A stretch of 9,722 nucleotides of DNA, taken from positions 1 to 9,722 of the forward strand of contig JAKABA010000146.1 in the NCBI GenBank assembly GCA_021802115.1, read 5' to 3'. The DNA is from a bacterium (GTDB taxonomy: Bacteria > Chloroflexota > Dormibacteria > UBA8260 > Bog-877). The first letter of the stretch is position 1. The number at the start of each line of letters is the position of its first letter. The translations under genes were made by a program, and so were the position numbers. The notes beneath the pieces are model-generated. The model had not been told where the DNA came from. It saw only the letters and a list, made by a program, of their open reading frames with translations, and ran no database searches. Positions 1 through 7,255 of this stretch are shown piece after piece.

Positions 1-1
1 G

Positions 2-1399
2 GCCACCGAGTCGAGCGCGCGGGATGGTGAGGAGGCGATCCCGCAGGCGCCGGCCGCGGCCAGCCCTGCGCCGCCGTCGGTCGGTGCCCCCCACAACGAT
101 TTGCCCGCGGTCTCTCCGGGCCTTCCCGCCAAGGCGGTGGACGCGCCCGCGGCCAGCGCCTCCGCGGCGGCCGCTCCGGCAGACGGTGGGACCGGTCCCC
201 AACCGTCGGCTGCGGTCTCACCGACGCCAGTCTCCTTGCCGACGCCCGCTGCCGAACCGCGACGGGAGAGCCGGCTCAAGGCCGCTTTTGGGTTCGCCGC
301 CGGCCGCGCGGCCAGGGCTACGGCGCCGCCGGTTCAGCCGATGGTCGAGCCGACGATCGCAACCAAGGAGCCCCCGGCGGCAGCCGGGCCGGCGAGCGCG
401 CCGCCGCCCGAACCCGCCGCCGCTCCACACGTCGACCGCCCAGACACCGAGTCGCAGGAGCTGAAGACCGCGTCCCCACAGGTGCCCGAGCCACCCGCCC
501 TCGCCACCGCGCCGCCGGCCAACGACGCTCCCTTGCCGGCCAGGCCCACCACCAGCAGGTCGCGGCCGGAGGCAGAGGACGTCGCCCTCTGGGGCTTCGA
601 CCCGGCGGCGAGGGATGCGCCAGACTCAGACACCGCCTCCGAGCCCCTGCCTGCCACCGCGGCCGCGCCCCCCGGGTCGGGGCCGGCGATCGCGGTCGAG
701 GCCAGCGCGGTCGCGACCAGCGCGGCGCCGGCGATGGCGGGGACAGGCATCCCCGGGCTCCGGCCCCGGCCGAACCATGGCTGGTCGGTGCGGCTGTCTC
801 CGAAGGCCGCCGGGGAGCAGGAGCGGCGGCTCAAGCAGCGGCAGGCGGAGTTGCCCGCCCTGGTGGCCGAGATCGTAGACCAGGTGCATCAGCAGCGGCG
901 CGCTGTATCCGACCGCGGTTCCTCCCGGCAGGCGGTCCGGTCGGCCGCAGAGCAGACTGCGCCCCCCGACCTGCCGTCGGCCCACGCCGCGCTGGGCGCC
1001 TGTCTGGAGGAGAACCGCCTGGCGGAGGCGGCCGCCATCGCGCTCAGGGCCGCGGAGGCTTTCCCCGGGGAGGTATCCGCTGAGCTGGCTTGCCGGGCCG
1101 GCGAGGCCTGCCGCCAGGCGAAGGACGGCGACCTTGCCGTGCTGTGCTTCACCACTGCGGTGCTGGCGGCTCCTCCCTGTGAGGCGGCTTGCTGGCAGCT
1201 GGCGGGCATGGCTCTGGAGCAGCGGGACGCTCGCCTGGGCCCGATGTGGATGGAGTTTCTGGCCCGGTTGCTTCGGGTGAGGGGCGCCGATGAGGATGCC
1301 ATCGCGGTCTACCGTCAGCTTCTCAATCTGGCTCCGCGCCGGCAGGATGTCAGGGACGTCCTGAGGGTGGCCTCCCTGACCGGCACCCTGCCCGACTGA
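2..1399 (+). CDS. Ala/Pro-rich protein with C-terminal TPR-like repeats (5' partial)
   Basis: The reading frame is open from the left edge of the window to a TGA at 1397-1399, so the true start lies outside and 465 residues are visible. Roughly the first 250 visible residues are low-complexity Ala/Pro/Thr sequence with no recognisable fold. A charged, helix-prone stretch follows (around residues 260-305, rich in E, R, Q and K). From about residue 320 to the end the sequence becomes regular amphipathic helices with TPR-like spacing, for example the segments AALGACLEENRLAEAAAIAL and DEDAIAVYRQLLNLAPR. The family is not recognised. A role as a scaffold or tethered protein-protein adaptor fits a disordered linker plus TPR module, but that is inference. 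Its stop lies 6 bp from the end of the opposite-strand DUF421 gene. Codon use is like the neighbours. An upstream domain could be catalytic or membrane-bound and cannot be judged here. Confidence 0.75.
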   Translation, partial: ATESSARDGEEAIPQAPAAASPAPPSVGAPHNDLPAVSPGLPAKAVDAPAASASAAAAPADGGTGPQPSAAVSPTPVSLPTPAAEPRRESRLKAAFGFAAGRAARATAPPVQPMVEPTIATKEPPAAAGPASAPPPEPAAAPHVDRPDTESQELKTASPQVPEPPALATAPPANDAPLPARPTTSRSRPEAEDVALWGFDPAARDAPDSDTASEPLPATAAAPPGSGPAIAVEASAVATSAAPAMAGTGIPGLRPRPNHGWSVRLSPKAAGEQERRLKQRQAELPALVAEIVDQVHQQRRAVSDRGSSRQAVRSAAEQTAPPDLPSAHAALGACLEENRLAEAAAIALRAAEAFPGEVSAELACRAGEACRQAKDGDLAVLCFTTAVLAAPPCEAACWQLAGMALEQRDARLGPMWMEFLARLLRVRGADEDAIAVYRQLLNLAPRRQDVRDVLRVASLTGTLPD

Positions 1400-1405
1400 G
1401 TTCGC

Positions 1406-1927
1406 TCACGGTCGCTTCACAACCCGCATCCGTCGCCGCGGCCGGGTGCGACCGGGCTCCTGCTTAGGCACCACGCTGATCGTGCCGTCGCTCTCCATCT
1501 CGACCAGCTCGGCATCGCCGACCCCGCTCACGCCGTGCTCCCGCAGCGCCATCTCGGCCTCGTCCTGATCCACGCCCTCCTTGGCCAGGGCGCCGGGGAT
1601 CCACACGCCGTTGGTCGCCAGCACTCGCGGCGGGGATTCCAGGAGCCGCCTAAAGCGCGGACTGCGAATGCGACACCAGTTCACCGTCCAGTTCAGGACG
1701 AAAAGGGTGCAGATGATGATGAAGCCGCCCAGCAGGGAGCTGTCGGGGCCGGTCATGGCCGGCTGGACCGCATTGGCCACCAGCAGCACCAGCACCAGGT
1801 CGAAGATCGTCATCTGGCCCAGCTCGCGCTTTCCGAAGATGCGAAGGGCCATCATGAGCACGACGTAGATGGCCACCGACCGCAGGATCAGATCCCACGG
1901 CGGGATGGCGAGATGGGTCAGGTCCAT
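1406..1927 (-). CDS. DUF421/YetF-family membrane protein
   Basis: This 173-residue protein matches the DUF421 (YetF) family, small integral membrane proteins whose molecular role is poorly defined. Three hydrophobic segments are visible at about residues 12-31, 41-58 and 62-81. The family signature GKRELGQMT lies at 32-40, and the NAV-x-PAM-x-GPDSS loop at 52-64. A cytoplasmic C-terminal domain follows, with the characteristic ending in which an acidic Asp-Gly turn precedes TISVV (147-153). The tail is Arg/Lys-rich (160-173). I chose the ATG at 1925-1927 because a consensus AAGGAG lies 7 bases upstream (1935-1940 on the + strand). The longer frame from 1954 lacks such a site and adds nine polar residues before the usual N-terminus. 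The gene is convergent with the TPR-protein gene and divergent from the phosphodiesterase gene. Family assignment is firm, function is not. Confidence 0.9.
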   Translation of the reverse strand: MDLTHLAIPPWDLILRSVAIYVVLMMALRIFGKRELGQMTIFDLVLVLLVANAVQPAMTGPDSSLLGGFIIICTLFVLNWTVNWCRIRSPRFRRLLESPPRVLATNGVWIPGALAKEGVDQDEAEMALREHGVSGVGDAELVEMESDGTISVVPKQEPGRTRPRRRMRVVKRP

Positions 1928-1934
1928 GAGGAGT

Positions 1935-1940
1935 CTCCTT
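1935..1940 (-). promoter_or_regulatory. Ribosome binding site of the DUF421 gene
   Basis: AAGGAG on the minus strand, 7 bases before the ATG at 1925-1927. It is the best Shine-Dalgarno match in the window and decides the start of this gene. It sits inside an 11-bp perfect inverted repeat (AGGAG-T-CTCCT, 1929-1939). Confidence 0.8.
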
Positions 1941-2006
1941 GGTTGATGAGGCACTCGCAGTGAGTTGCCGGCGCGATCCGCTCATGGTGAGGCATGGTGG
2001 CCGGCG

Positions 2007-2702
2007 GTGGTGAGCCCCACCCACCCGGGACCCGCCCTGGTCATCGCCCATCGTGGTGGGCGCGGCCCGGACCGCGAGAACTCAATGGCGGCGTTCGCCC
2101 GGGCGGCGGAGCTCGGGGCGGACATGGTCGAATGCGATGTGCGCACCACCCGCGACGGGGCGCTGGTGCTGGTGCACGATGGCCGAGTGGCGGGGCGCAG
2201 GGTGGAGTCGACCGGCCTGTCCGAGTTGGCGGATGCGCTGGGGTACCGGCCGGACCTGTTGCCAGAGGCGGTGGCCCTCCTGCCCGCCGGAGTCGGCCTG
2301 GATGTCGAGGTCAAGGAGACGGGGTGTGAGCAGGCGGTGCTGGAGGCGGTGTCCGGGCTGCCTCCAGCCCGGCTGCTGGTGACCTCGTTCGAGACCGAGG
2401 TCCTGGACCGCCTTCGCCAGCTGTCCCCCACGGTCCGGTTGGGGCTGATAGTCCCTGCCCCGGGCCCGTCCCTCGACAAGGCCATCCTGGCCGCCGCTGC
2501 CTGCGGGGCCAGCCATCTGATCCTGCACCACCGCCGGGTGGCGCAGGAGTCACTGGACGCGGCCCGAAGTGCCGGCCTCAGCGTCTTTGTCTGGACCGTG
2601 AATTCCCGGCGCGAGCTGCGCCGCCTCCTGCGGGACCCCGGGGTGGGGGGCGTGGTGACCGATCAGGTGGAGCTGGCGGTGGCGGTGCGGGGCCATGTGT
2701 AG
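2007..2702 (+). CDS. Glycerophosphodiester phosphodiesterase (GDPD family)
   Basis: The product is a TIM-barrel phosphodiesterase of the GDPD/UgpQ type. This family hydrolyses glycerophosphodiesters from phospholipid turnover to sn-glycerol 3-phosphate and an alcohol. Visible signatures, numbered from the GTG at 2007, are the first catalytic histidine in IAHRGG (H15) with the following E24-N25, the metal-binding pair in ECD (E42, D44), and the second catalytic histidine in LVLVHD (H57-D58). Further on are the barrel strand LDVEVKE and the closing strand pair VFVWTVN and GVVTDQ. No signal peptide or membrane segment is seen, so it is probably cytoplasmic. At 231 residues it is at the small end of the family. 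The start is uncertain: GTG at 2007 or 2010 places the start just before the first strand, while an in-frame TTG at 1965 would add 14 residues. A GGTGAGG at 1986-1992 is only a poorly spaced ribosome site. Substrate is not predictable. Confidence 0.9.
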   Translation: MVSPTHPGPALVIAHRGGRGPDRENSMAAFARAAELGADMVECDVRTTRDGALVLVHDGRVAGRRVESTGLSELADALGYRPDLLPEAVALLPAGVGLDVEVKETGCEQAVLEAVSGLPPARLLVTSFETEVLDRLRQLSPTVRLGLIVPAPGPSLDKAILAAAACGASHLILHHRRVAQESLDAARSAGLSVFVWTVNSRRELRRLLRDPGVGGVVTDQVELAVAVRGHV

Positions 2703-2740
2703 GGCTGGGGCCCGGGCCTCATCCCATTAGTTGACTGCCG

Positions 2741-2757
2741 ATAAGCAATAATAGGGT
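2741..2757 (+). promoter_or_regulatory. AT-rich putative promoter/operator before the MarR gene
   Basis: A short AT-rich island (2741-2753) directly abuts the GTG start at 2758, and AATAAT at 2747-2752 could serve as a -10 element for a leaderless transcript. No good -35 is visible at 17 bp: the TTGACT at 2731-2736 is only 10-12 bp away. Being the only AT-rich stretch here, it is the likely place for MarR autoregulation, but no clear palindrome is seen. Confidence 0.3.
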
Positions 2758-3240
2758 GTGCCCACCCGACTGCCCACCCGCACCGCCGACAAGATGGAAG
2801 AGGGGCTCGAGCTGGGCGAGGCGGCTCGCCTGCGGGCCGCGATCCTCCGGGTGGGGCGGAGGCTGCGCAGCATCGAGGTGCCGGGCGGGCTGACCCCCGC
2901 GGAGTTCTCGGCGCTGGCGGTGGTGGTGACCCGGGGGCCGCTGCGTCCCTCCGAGCTGGCCCGGCTGGAGCACCTCAACCCCACCATGCTCTCCCGCATG
3001 CTCTCCCGGCTGCTCCAGGCGGGAGTCGTGCGCCGCCAGGATGACCTGCGCGATCGGCGGGCGGTCCTGGTGGCCGCCACCTCCAAGGGGCGGCGTCTGC
3101 ACCAGCGGTTGCGGACGGAGCGGGCGATGCGCCTGGACTCGGCCCTGCGGCAGCTGGCAGCCGGCGAGCGCGCCACGGTGCTGGGGGCATTGGACGGCCT
3201 GGAGCGGCTGGCCGAGCTCCTCCGGGAGGGACCGGGATGA
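2758..3240 (+). CDS. MarR-family transcriptional regulator
   Basis: This 160-residue protein has the MarR winged-helix layout, a dimeric DNA-binding fold that usually releases its operator on binding a phenolic or drug-like ligand. After an N-terminal dimerisation helix (about 17-40), the helix pair LTPAEFSALAVVVTRG (45-60) leads to the DNA-binding helices LRPSELARLEHLNPTMLSRM (62-81). The wing carries the family hallmark DDLRDRR (95-101) followed by LVAATSKGR. C-terminal helices (115-157) complete the dimer interface. The start taken is the GTG at 2758 next to an AT-rich island; an internal ATG at 2794 would also keep the fold, and neither has a strong ribosome site. The gene ends 31 bp before the transporter gene on the same strand, so it very likely controls that transporter and itself. 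The ligand is unknown. Confidence 0.9.
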   Translation: MPTRLPTRTADKMEEGLELGEAARLRAAILRVGRRLRSIEVPGGLTPAEFSALAVVVTRGPLRPSELARLEHLNPTMLSRMLSRLLQAGVVRRQDDLRDRRAVLVAATSKGRRLHQRLRTERAMRLDSALRQLAAGERATVLGALDGLERLAELLREGPG

Positions 3241-3271
3241 GACCGCAGATCCGGTCGCACCCGCTGGCGCA

Positions 3272-4663
3272 ATGACGGCTGCCAACCTCCGGGTCCGGCT
3301 CCGGGAGGGGCTGAGGTGGCTGTGGCCCCCGTGGATAGACCCGAACCTGCGAATCGTCCTCTTGGCGCGGGTCAGCATGAGCGCGGCCCGCGGGATAGCG
3401 GGGGTGGTCACCGCTCTCTACCTGGCGGCCGAGGGCTTCTCAGCACTCCAGCTGGGGGTGCTCTTTCTGGTGGTGACCGTGGTGTCTGCGGTGATGGCCT
3501 CCGCCATCGGACTCTTGTCCGATCGCTGGGGCAGGAAGCCCTTTTTGATCTCGATCCCGCTGCTGGCAGCTCTGAGCGCAGCGGTCTACGCCTTCGACCG
3601 CAACCCCTTCATCCTGTTCTTCTTCGCGGCCCTGGGGACCTTCGGCCGCGGGGCCGGCGCCGGTGGCGGCAGCGTCGGGCCGTACCAGCCGGCGGAGTCC
3701 GCCCTGGTCGCGGAGAGCGCCCCTGGCAATGCGCGGACCGCAGCCTTCGGCAGGGTCGCGTTCGCCTCCTCCCTGGGTGCGCTCTGCGGGGGACTGCTGG
3801 CGGCGCTGGCTCAGACCCACGGGCACCTGGGCCCGGCCGCGGCCACAGCGGTCTTCCGGCCGGCGTTCCTGGCGGCGGCGGTGCTGGCGGCGATCGCGGG
3901 CATCATGGCGGTCTGGCTGCACGAGAAGGGCCAGCCCGGGCCCCGAGGCAGGGGCCGGAACCGCATCCGCTGGCCGAGGAGGTCCTGGCCCATGTTGTGG
4001 CGGTTCTGGGTCACCAATGGCGTCAACGGGTTCGCGATCGGGATGTTCGGACCATTCGTGAGCTACTGGCTGTACCTGCGCTACGGGGCTACCCCGGCGG
4101 AGATCGGGCTCTTGTTCGCGCTGGTGAACCTCGGCTCCCTGGTCTCCACCTTGGCCGCAGCCGGCATCGGCAGGAGGTTCGGGACGGTGACCGCCATCGT
4201 CGCGGTGCGCGCCATCACCGGAGTCCTGCTGGTGCCGATGGTGCTGGCTCCCAACTTCCTGCTGGCGGGTGGGATCTACATCGTCCGGATGGTCGCCCAG
4301 CGGGTCGGGCTGCCCCTGCGCCAGTCCTTCACCCAGGAGGTCGCCGACCCCACGGAGAGGGCGAGCCTCGCAGCCCTCTCGAATCTGCCGGCCCAGGGGA
4401 CCATGGCCGGCAGCCAGGTGCTGGCGGGCTACCTCTTCGAAGAGGTGAGCCTGGCGGCACCGTTCGAGGTGGCGGCGGTCTTCCAGTGCCTCAACGCGGT
4501 TCTCTACGCACTCCTCTTCGGCCGGTCCCGGGGCGCGCAGCCCTTGTCCGGGAAGCCGCCCACCGAGGCCTTGGCCGGCTTGCCCGAGGATGGGGTGGGG
4601 CTCTCCGACTTGGAAGTTCGAGCGCTGCCCGCGGGCACGGAAGAGGCGCTGGAGGAACGGTAG
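3272..4663 (+). CDS. Major facilitator superfamily transporter, probable drug exporter
   Basis: A 463-residue inner-membrane secondary transporter of the MFS. About twelve hydrophobic segments fall in two halves (roughly residues 27-213 and 243-417), joined by a strongly basic cytoplasmic loop (218-238, rich in R, K, G and P). The MFS motif A, GLLSDRWGRKP, sits at 80-90 between the second and third segments. A weaker counterpart, GIGRRFGT, is at 298-305 in the second half. A Gly-rich turn and GPYQPAESALVAE (136-148) are typical of MFS exporters, as is QEVADPTERA at 355-364. The last 45 residues form an acidic tail. The ATG at 3272 is chosen because the frame upstream is MarR coding sequence in another phase and has no start after the MarR stop. 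No ribosome site is obvious, so expression may depend on coupling to the MarR gene. Export of a toxic compound is inferred from MarR linkage; the substrate is not predictable. Confidence 0.88.
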   Translation: MTAANLRVRLREGLRWLWPPWIDPNLRIVLLARVSMSAARGIAGVVTALYLAAEGFSALQLGVLFLVVTVVSAVMASAIGLLSDRWGRKPFLISIPLLAALSAAVYAFDRNPFILFFFAALGTFGRGAGAGGGSVGPYQPAESALVAESAPGNARTAAFGRVAFASSLGALCGGLLAALAQTHGHLGPAAATAVFRPAFLAAAVLAAIAGIMAVWLHEKGQPGPRGRGRNRIRWPRRSWPMLWRFWVTNGVNGFAIGMFGPFVSYWLYLRYGATPAEIGLLFALVNLGSLVSTLAAAGIGRRFGTVTAIVAVRAITGVLLVPMVLAPNFLLAGGIYIVRMVAQRVGLPLRQSFTQEVADPTERASLAALSNLPAQGTMAGSQVLAGYLFEEVSLAAPFEVAAVFQCLNAVLYALLFGRSRGAQPLSGKPPTEALAGLPEDGVGLSDLEVRALPAGTEEALEER

Positions 4664-4670
4664 AGCAGCT

Positions 4671-4704
4671 GGGCCTCCGGCCCGGCCGCGCGGTCTGGGC
4701 GGCC
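4671..4704 (+). terminator. Two tandem GC-rich hairpins after the transporter gene
   Basis: Just after the transporter stop are two adjacent inverted repeats: GGGCC-TCC-GGCCC (4671-4683) and GGCCGC, 9-base loop, GCGGCC (4684-4704). No T-run follows, so this is not a classic intrinsic terminator. In high-GC bacteria such hairpins may still slow or stop transcription, and the next gene has its own promoter. Confidence 0.3.
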
Positions 4705-4743
4705 CATTGCTCGGACTCCCGACGAACTCCATCGCGATGGCAC

Positions 4744-4772
4744 TTGCCAGGCGTACACCGGTTTGGTACATT
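4744..4772 (+). promoter_or_regulatory. Sigma-70-type promoter of the mrfAB operon, leaderless
   Basis: TTGCCA (4744-4749) and TACATT (4767-4772) are separated by exactly 17 bp, matching TTGACA and TATAAT at five and four positions. Transcription should begin about 7 bases after the -10, near 4779-4781, which is the ATG of mrfA itself. No Shine-Dalgarno sequence precedes this ATG, consistent with a leaderless mRNA. A perfect 12-bp palindrome ends four bases before the -35. Confidence 0.6.
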
Positions 4773-4780
4773 TGTTTGGG

Positions 4781-7255
4781 ATGGAGAGAAACCGGCGCGA
4801 GGCACTTCCGCAGGCGGCAGCGCATAGCTGGGCAGCGGTCGTGGACCGTCCGTCGGTGCAGAACCTGGTGGTCCTCGACCGAGAGCTGCCGGCTCGCCGG
4901 GCCGAGTTCGGGGCCATCCCTGCCGGGCTCGACGATCGGGTGGTGGCCGGCCTTAAGACACGTGGCGTGGCCGGTCTCTACAGCCACCAGTCGCAGGCGG
5001 TGGCGGCCGCCCTGGCCGGGACTGACGTCGCGGTCGTCACGCCGACGGCGTCGGGGAAGTCGCTCTGCTATCTGCTCCCCGTCCTGGACGCGATCGTGCG
5101 CGATCCGGACGCCACTGCGCTGCTGCTGTTCCCCACCAAGGCCCTGGCCCAGGATCAGCTGCACGAGCTGCGCCAGCTGGGGGACGCGATCGACATCGAT
5201 CTCAAGACCTTCACCTACGACGGCGACACTCCCCCCGGTGCCCGGACGGCGCTGCGCCAGAGCGGGCAGGTGGTCCTCAGCAATCCCGACATGCTTCACA
5301 CCGGGATCCTGCCGCATCACACCCTCTGGGTTCGGCTCTTCTCCGGTCTACGGTACGTGGTGCTGGACGAGCTCCACACCTACCGGGGCGTCTTCGGCAG
5401 CCACGTCGCCAACGTGCTGCGCCGCCTGGACCGGATCTGCGCCTTCTATGGCGCCAAGCCCACCTACATCTGCTCTTCGGCGACGATCGCCAATCCAGGT
5501 GAGCTGGCGGCGAGGCTGCTGGGCCGGCCGGTCCAGGTGGTCGACGACAACGGGGCCCCGGCTCCGAGCCGCCGTCTGGTGGTTGTCAACCCCCCGGTGG
5601 TCGAGCCCCGCCTGGGCATCCGTCGCAGCGCCAGTCTGGAGGCGAGGCGGCTGGTCCCAGAACTGGTCCGGTCCGGAGCCCAGACCATCGTCTTCGGGCA
5701 GACCCGGCTGCAGGTGGAGCTGTTGCTGAACTACCTGGAGCGGCAGCTGTCCCTGGACGGACGGGGAGTGGGGGATGAGAGGTCGGACAGCGTGCGGGCA
5801 TACCGGGGCGGCTACCTGCCTCTGGAGCGGCGCGCCATCGAGGCGGGCCTGCGTTCGGGAGCCGTGCGATGCGTGGTCGCCACCAGCGCCCTGGAGTTGG
5901 GGATCGACATCGGGAGGCTCGATGCCGCGGTGCTGGTCGGGTACCCGGGCACCATCGCCAGCCTCTGGCAGCGGATGGGGCGGGCCGGGCGTCGCAGCGG
6001 TGCCGCCCTGCAGATGCTGATCACCGGCGGCGGTCCCCTGGACCAGTTCCTGGCGCGTCACCCCGAATATCTGCTGGAGCAGTCGCCAGAGCGCGCGTTC
6101 GTCGACCCTGACAACCTCCTCATCCTGGCGGGACACCTGCAGGCTGCGATCTTCGAGCTCCCGCTCGGGGAGGACGAGGCCTTCGGTGACTCCGACCTCA
6201 CCGGCCTTCTGGAGGTGCTCGCAGAGGACGGTCTGGTGCATCGCGCCAACGGCAGCTGGCACTGGGCCGCGGACGCATTCCCCGCCGACGCCGTCAGCCT
6301 GCGCACGGCGGCCTCCAGCAACGTGGTGATCATGGACACCTCGGCCACCAGCGGTTCGCCGTCGCAGGGACCGCAGGGAAGCTCGGCCGGGACCGGCGGC
6401 GGGCGCGCCGGCACGGGCGCCCGGGTGGTGGGCGAGCTGGACGAGTGGTCGGCTCCGCTGCTGGTCCACGACGACGCCATCTACATGCACCAGGGCCGCC
6501 AGTTTCACGTCGAGCGGCTGGACTGGGAGGAGCGCAAGGCCTACGTCCACCCGGTCTCGGTGGACTACTTCACCGATGCCGATCTCAGAGTCGGGCTGCA
6601 GGTGCTGGAGCGATTCGCGGGACCGCTGCCTGACCCTCTGGGGGCGACCGCCAGGAGTCACGGCGAGGTGCGCGTGAGCGTGCTGGCGGCGATGTACCGC
6701 AAGATCAAGCTGCTCACCCACGAAACCGTGGGGTCGGGCCCCATCCGGGTCCCGGAGCGGGACCTCCAGACGACCGCCTACTGGTGCTCGTTCCCCCTGC
6801 TCGCCACGGCCGGGCCGTCCCGGCTGGGTACCGGCCTGGAAGCGGTGGGGCACGCCATCGGCCAGATAGCCTGCCTGGTCTCCATGTGCGACCGCAGGGA
6901 TCTGGGGGTGGTGACCCAGGTCAGAGCCGCGCTCAGGGCACTGCCCGAGGCGACGGGAGACCCGGTCGACCAGGAGGAGTTCGAGCCGGGAGCGCGGCCC
7001 CAGCCGGTATCACGCCGGTCACCGGCGGCGGGAGAGGACGGACCGTGCATCTTCATCTACGACCTTCATCCCGGCGGGGTCGGTCTCAGCGCTCGTCTCT
7101 TCGACCTCCACCACCAGCTGCTGGACGGGGCGGCGTCCCTGCTCAGGGACTGCGACTGCCTCCAGGGCTGCCCCGCCTGTGCCGGTCCCGTCGCGGGGTT
7201 GGAGGAGGGGGCCAAGGCGGCGGCGCTGGAGCTCCTGGGGGCGGCGGGGTGGTGA
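4781..7255 (+). CDS. mrfA: MrfA/YprA-like DEAD/DEAH-box helicase with C-terminal DUF1998 zinc domain
   Basis: This 824-residue superfamily 2 ATP-dependent helicase corresponds to MrfA (YprA). In B. subtilis MrfA works with the nuclease MrfB in excising mitomycin-C DNA adducts independently of UvrABC. In order: a Q-motif-like SHQSQA, Walker A TPTASGKS (87-94, K93), FPTKALAQDQ (motif Ia), Walker B as DELH (196-199), SSAT (motif III, 232-235), and QRMGRAGRR (motif VI, 397-405). A winged-helix-like region follows, then LHQGRQFHVERLDW and the DUF1998 part. Four cysteines, C791, C793, C797 and C800, have the C-x-C-x3-C-x2-C spacing of the MrfA metal site. A Ser/Gly-rich insertion (about 521-547) interrupts the usual sequence before VGELDE. 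The ATG at 4781 is preferred over TTG at 4763 or 4772 because the predicted transcript starts there. The stop overlaps the mrfB start by 4 bp. Confidence 0.9.
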   Translation: MERNRREALPQAAAHSWAAVVDRPSVQNLVVLDRELPARRAEFGAIPAGLDDRVVAGLKTRGVAGLYSHQSQAVAAALAGTDVAVVTPTASGKSLCYLLPVLDAIVRDPDATALLLFPTKALAQDQLHELRQLGDAIDIDLKTFTYDGDTPPGARTALRQSGQVVLSNPDMLHTGILPHHTLWVRLFSGLRYVVLDELHTYRGVFGSHVANVLRRLDRICAFYGAKPTYICSSATIANPGELAARLLGRPVQVVDDNGAPAPSRRLVVVNPPVVEPRLGIRRSASLEARRLVPELVRSGAQTIVFGQTRLQVELLLNYLERQLSLDGRGVGDERSDSVRAYRGGYLPLERRAIEAGLRSGAVRCVVATSALELGIDIGRLDAAVLVGYPGTIASLWQRMGRAGRRSGAALQMLITGGGPLDQFLARHPEYLLEQSPERAFVDPDNLLILAGHLQAAIFELPLGEDEAFGDSDLTGLLEVLAEDGLVHRANGSWHWAADAFPADAVSLRTAASSNVVIMDTSATSGSPSQGPQGSSAGTGGGRAGTGARVVGELDEWSAPLLVHDDAIYMHQGRQFHVERLDWEERKAYVHPVSVDYFTDADLRVGLQVLERFAGPLPDPLGATARSHGEVRVSVLAAMYRKIKLLTHETVGSGPIRVPERDLQTTAYWCSFPLLATAGPSRLGTGLEAVGHAIGQIACLVSMCDRRDLGVVTQVRAALRALPEATGDPVDQEEFEPGARPQPVSRRSPAAGEDGPCIFIYDLHPGGVGLSARLFDLHHQLLDGAASLLRDCDCLQGCPACAGPVAGLEEGAKAAALELLGAAGW

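Noticed and set aside
2731..2754. TTGACT with TAATAG as a sigma-70 promoter for the MarR gene
   Set aside because: The spacing is only 12 bp, too short for a functional -35/-10 pair.
3041..3271. Upstream extension of the MFS reading frame
   Set aside because: It is out of phase within the MarR gene and encodes no plausible sequence; the ATG at 3272 precedes a normal MFS N-terminus.
4705..4780. LexA (SOS) box upstream of mrfA
   Set aside because: GAAC occurs once at 4724-4727, but no matching GTTC half lies at the required distance; the palindrome present is unrelated in sequence.
3316..4827. 503-codon plus-strand frame overlapping the transporter gene
   Set aside because: It gives a Gly/Arg/Pro-rich translation with no membrane segments, in the wrong phase relative to the clear MFS protein.
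3440..5320. 626-codon open frame on the minus strand opposite the transporter and mrfA
   Set aside because: It crosses two well-supported plus-strand genes and the mrfA promoter, has no recognisable domain, and is rich in R, G, P and Q as expected for an antisense shadow in GC-rich DNA.
5348..6853. 501-codon open frame on the minus strand opposite mrfA
   Set aside because: It lies entirely within the helicase gene, whose motifs are intact. Its composition (Q, H, R, G, P) is that of a shadow frame and no family is recognised.
6784..7251. Upstream extension of the mrfB reading frame
   Set aside because: This part overlaps the conserved DUF1998 coding region of mrfA and translates to low-complexity Gly/Arg sequence; the GTG at 7252 with stop/start overlap is the natural start.
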